A stretch of 5,981 nucleotides of DNA from Methanomicrobiales archaeon (GTDB taxonomy: Archaea > Halobacteriota > Methanomicrobia > Methanomicrobiales > Methanoculleaceae). Below, piece by piece: positions 5,919-5,981 of this stretch. Under the pieces are notes generated by a model. That model made no database searches and was not told where the DNA came from. It saw nothing but the letters and a program-made list of their open reading frames with translations. Each line of letters begins with the position of its first letter. Within the stretch, counting starts at the first letter, position 1. The stretch is from the NCBI GenBank assembly GCA_012510295.1, contig JAAZID010000148.1, forward strand, positions 1 to 5,981, in the 5' to 3' direction. The translations under genes and the position numbers were made by a program.

Positions 5919-5981
5919 TTACGCGGTCCGGCTCTGGACGAACTCATCGAAGAGGCGGGCGAGCGCCGAGGTCGCATAGAG
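5919..5981 (-). CDS. C-terminal end of an unidentified protein (partial)
   Basis: Twenty codons and a TAA stop (5921-5919) of a minus-strand frame entering from the right edge. The end reads like real protein, with an amphipathic ARLFDEFVQSR stretch, and the stop is 14 nt before the M20 start, as in a tight operon. Of the other two minus frames, one stops early; the other stays open to a TGA at 5908-5906 but reads as an unlikely Ser/Arg/Pro-rich peptide. Too little is present to name a family. Confidence 0.5.
   Translation of the reverse strand, partial: LYATSALARLFDEFVQSRTA

Noticed and set aside
1..5981. CRISPR array, tRNA, rRNA, insertion sequence or attachment site
   Set aside because: No regularly spaced repeats, cloverleaf, conserved rRNA segments, transposase motifs or terminal inverted repeats with target duplications were found on reading both strands.

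Overview
The window looks archaeal, most likely a Euryarchaeon of the Methanomicrobiales type (Methanoculleus-like). This is an inference. It rests on high-GC coding sequence, archaeal TATA-like boxes placed about 26 nt upstream of start codons without a ribosome binding site (leaderless messages), GGAGG/GGTGA ribosome binding sites inside transcription units, a TTG start, T-tract terminators, and a polyprenyl-phosphate sugar synthase of the archaeal GT2-plus-GtrA architecture. No rRNA, tRNA or other marker fixes the taxon.

Layout. Bases 1-282 hold no supported gene, but carry an imperfect inverted repeat and, near the end, a TATA box for a leaderless promoter. Bases 283-2934 are a two-gene operon on the + strand: a multi-membrane GT-C glycosyltransferase (PMT_2/ArnT-like), then, 12 nt later, a dolichyl/polyprenyl-phosphate sugar synthase (GT2 catalytic domain fused to a four-helix GtrA-like membrane domain). 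After a 287-bp AT-richer gap comes a second GT-C membrane protein (GT87/DUF2029-like, 3222-4526), clearly lower in GC than its neighbours. It faces, across a 211-bp gap with T-tract terminators on both sides, a convergent M20 metallopeptidase (ArgE/DapE-like, 4738-5904, minus strand). The last codons of a further minus-strand gene sit just upstream of the peptidase at the right edge.

How the genes fit together. The GT2-GtrA enzyme is expected to load a sugar (mannose or glucose) from a nucleotide donor onto a polyprenyl phosphate at the cytoplasmic face. GT-C enzymes such as the two membrane proteins use lipid-phosphate sugars on the outer face to build glycans on proteins or lipids. The left two-thirds therefore read as a surface-glycosylation locus, possibly assembled from parts of different origin. 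The M20 peptidase and its upstream partner form a separate operon, probably for amino-acid or peptide metabolism. I see no clearly new biological system. The points most worth a second look are the same-frame TAG junction between the first two genes, the low-GC second GT-C gene, and some unexplained inverted repeats and a coding-like remnant in the gaps.
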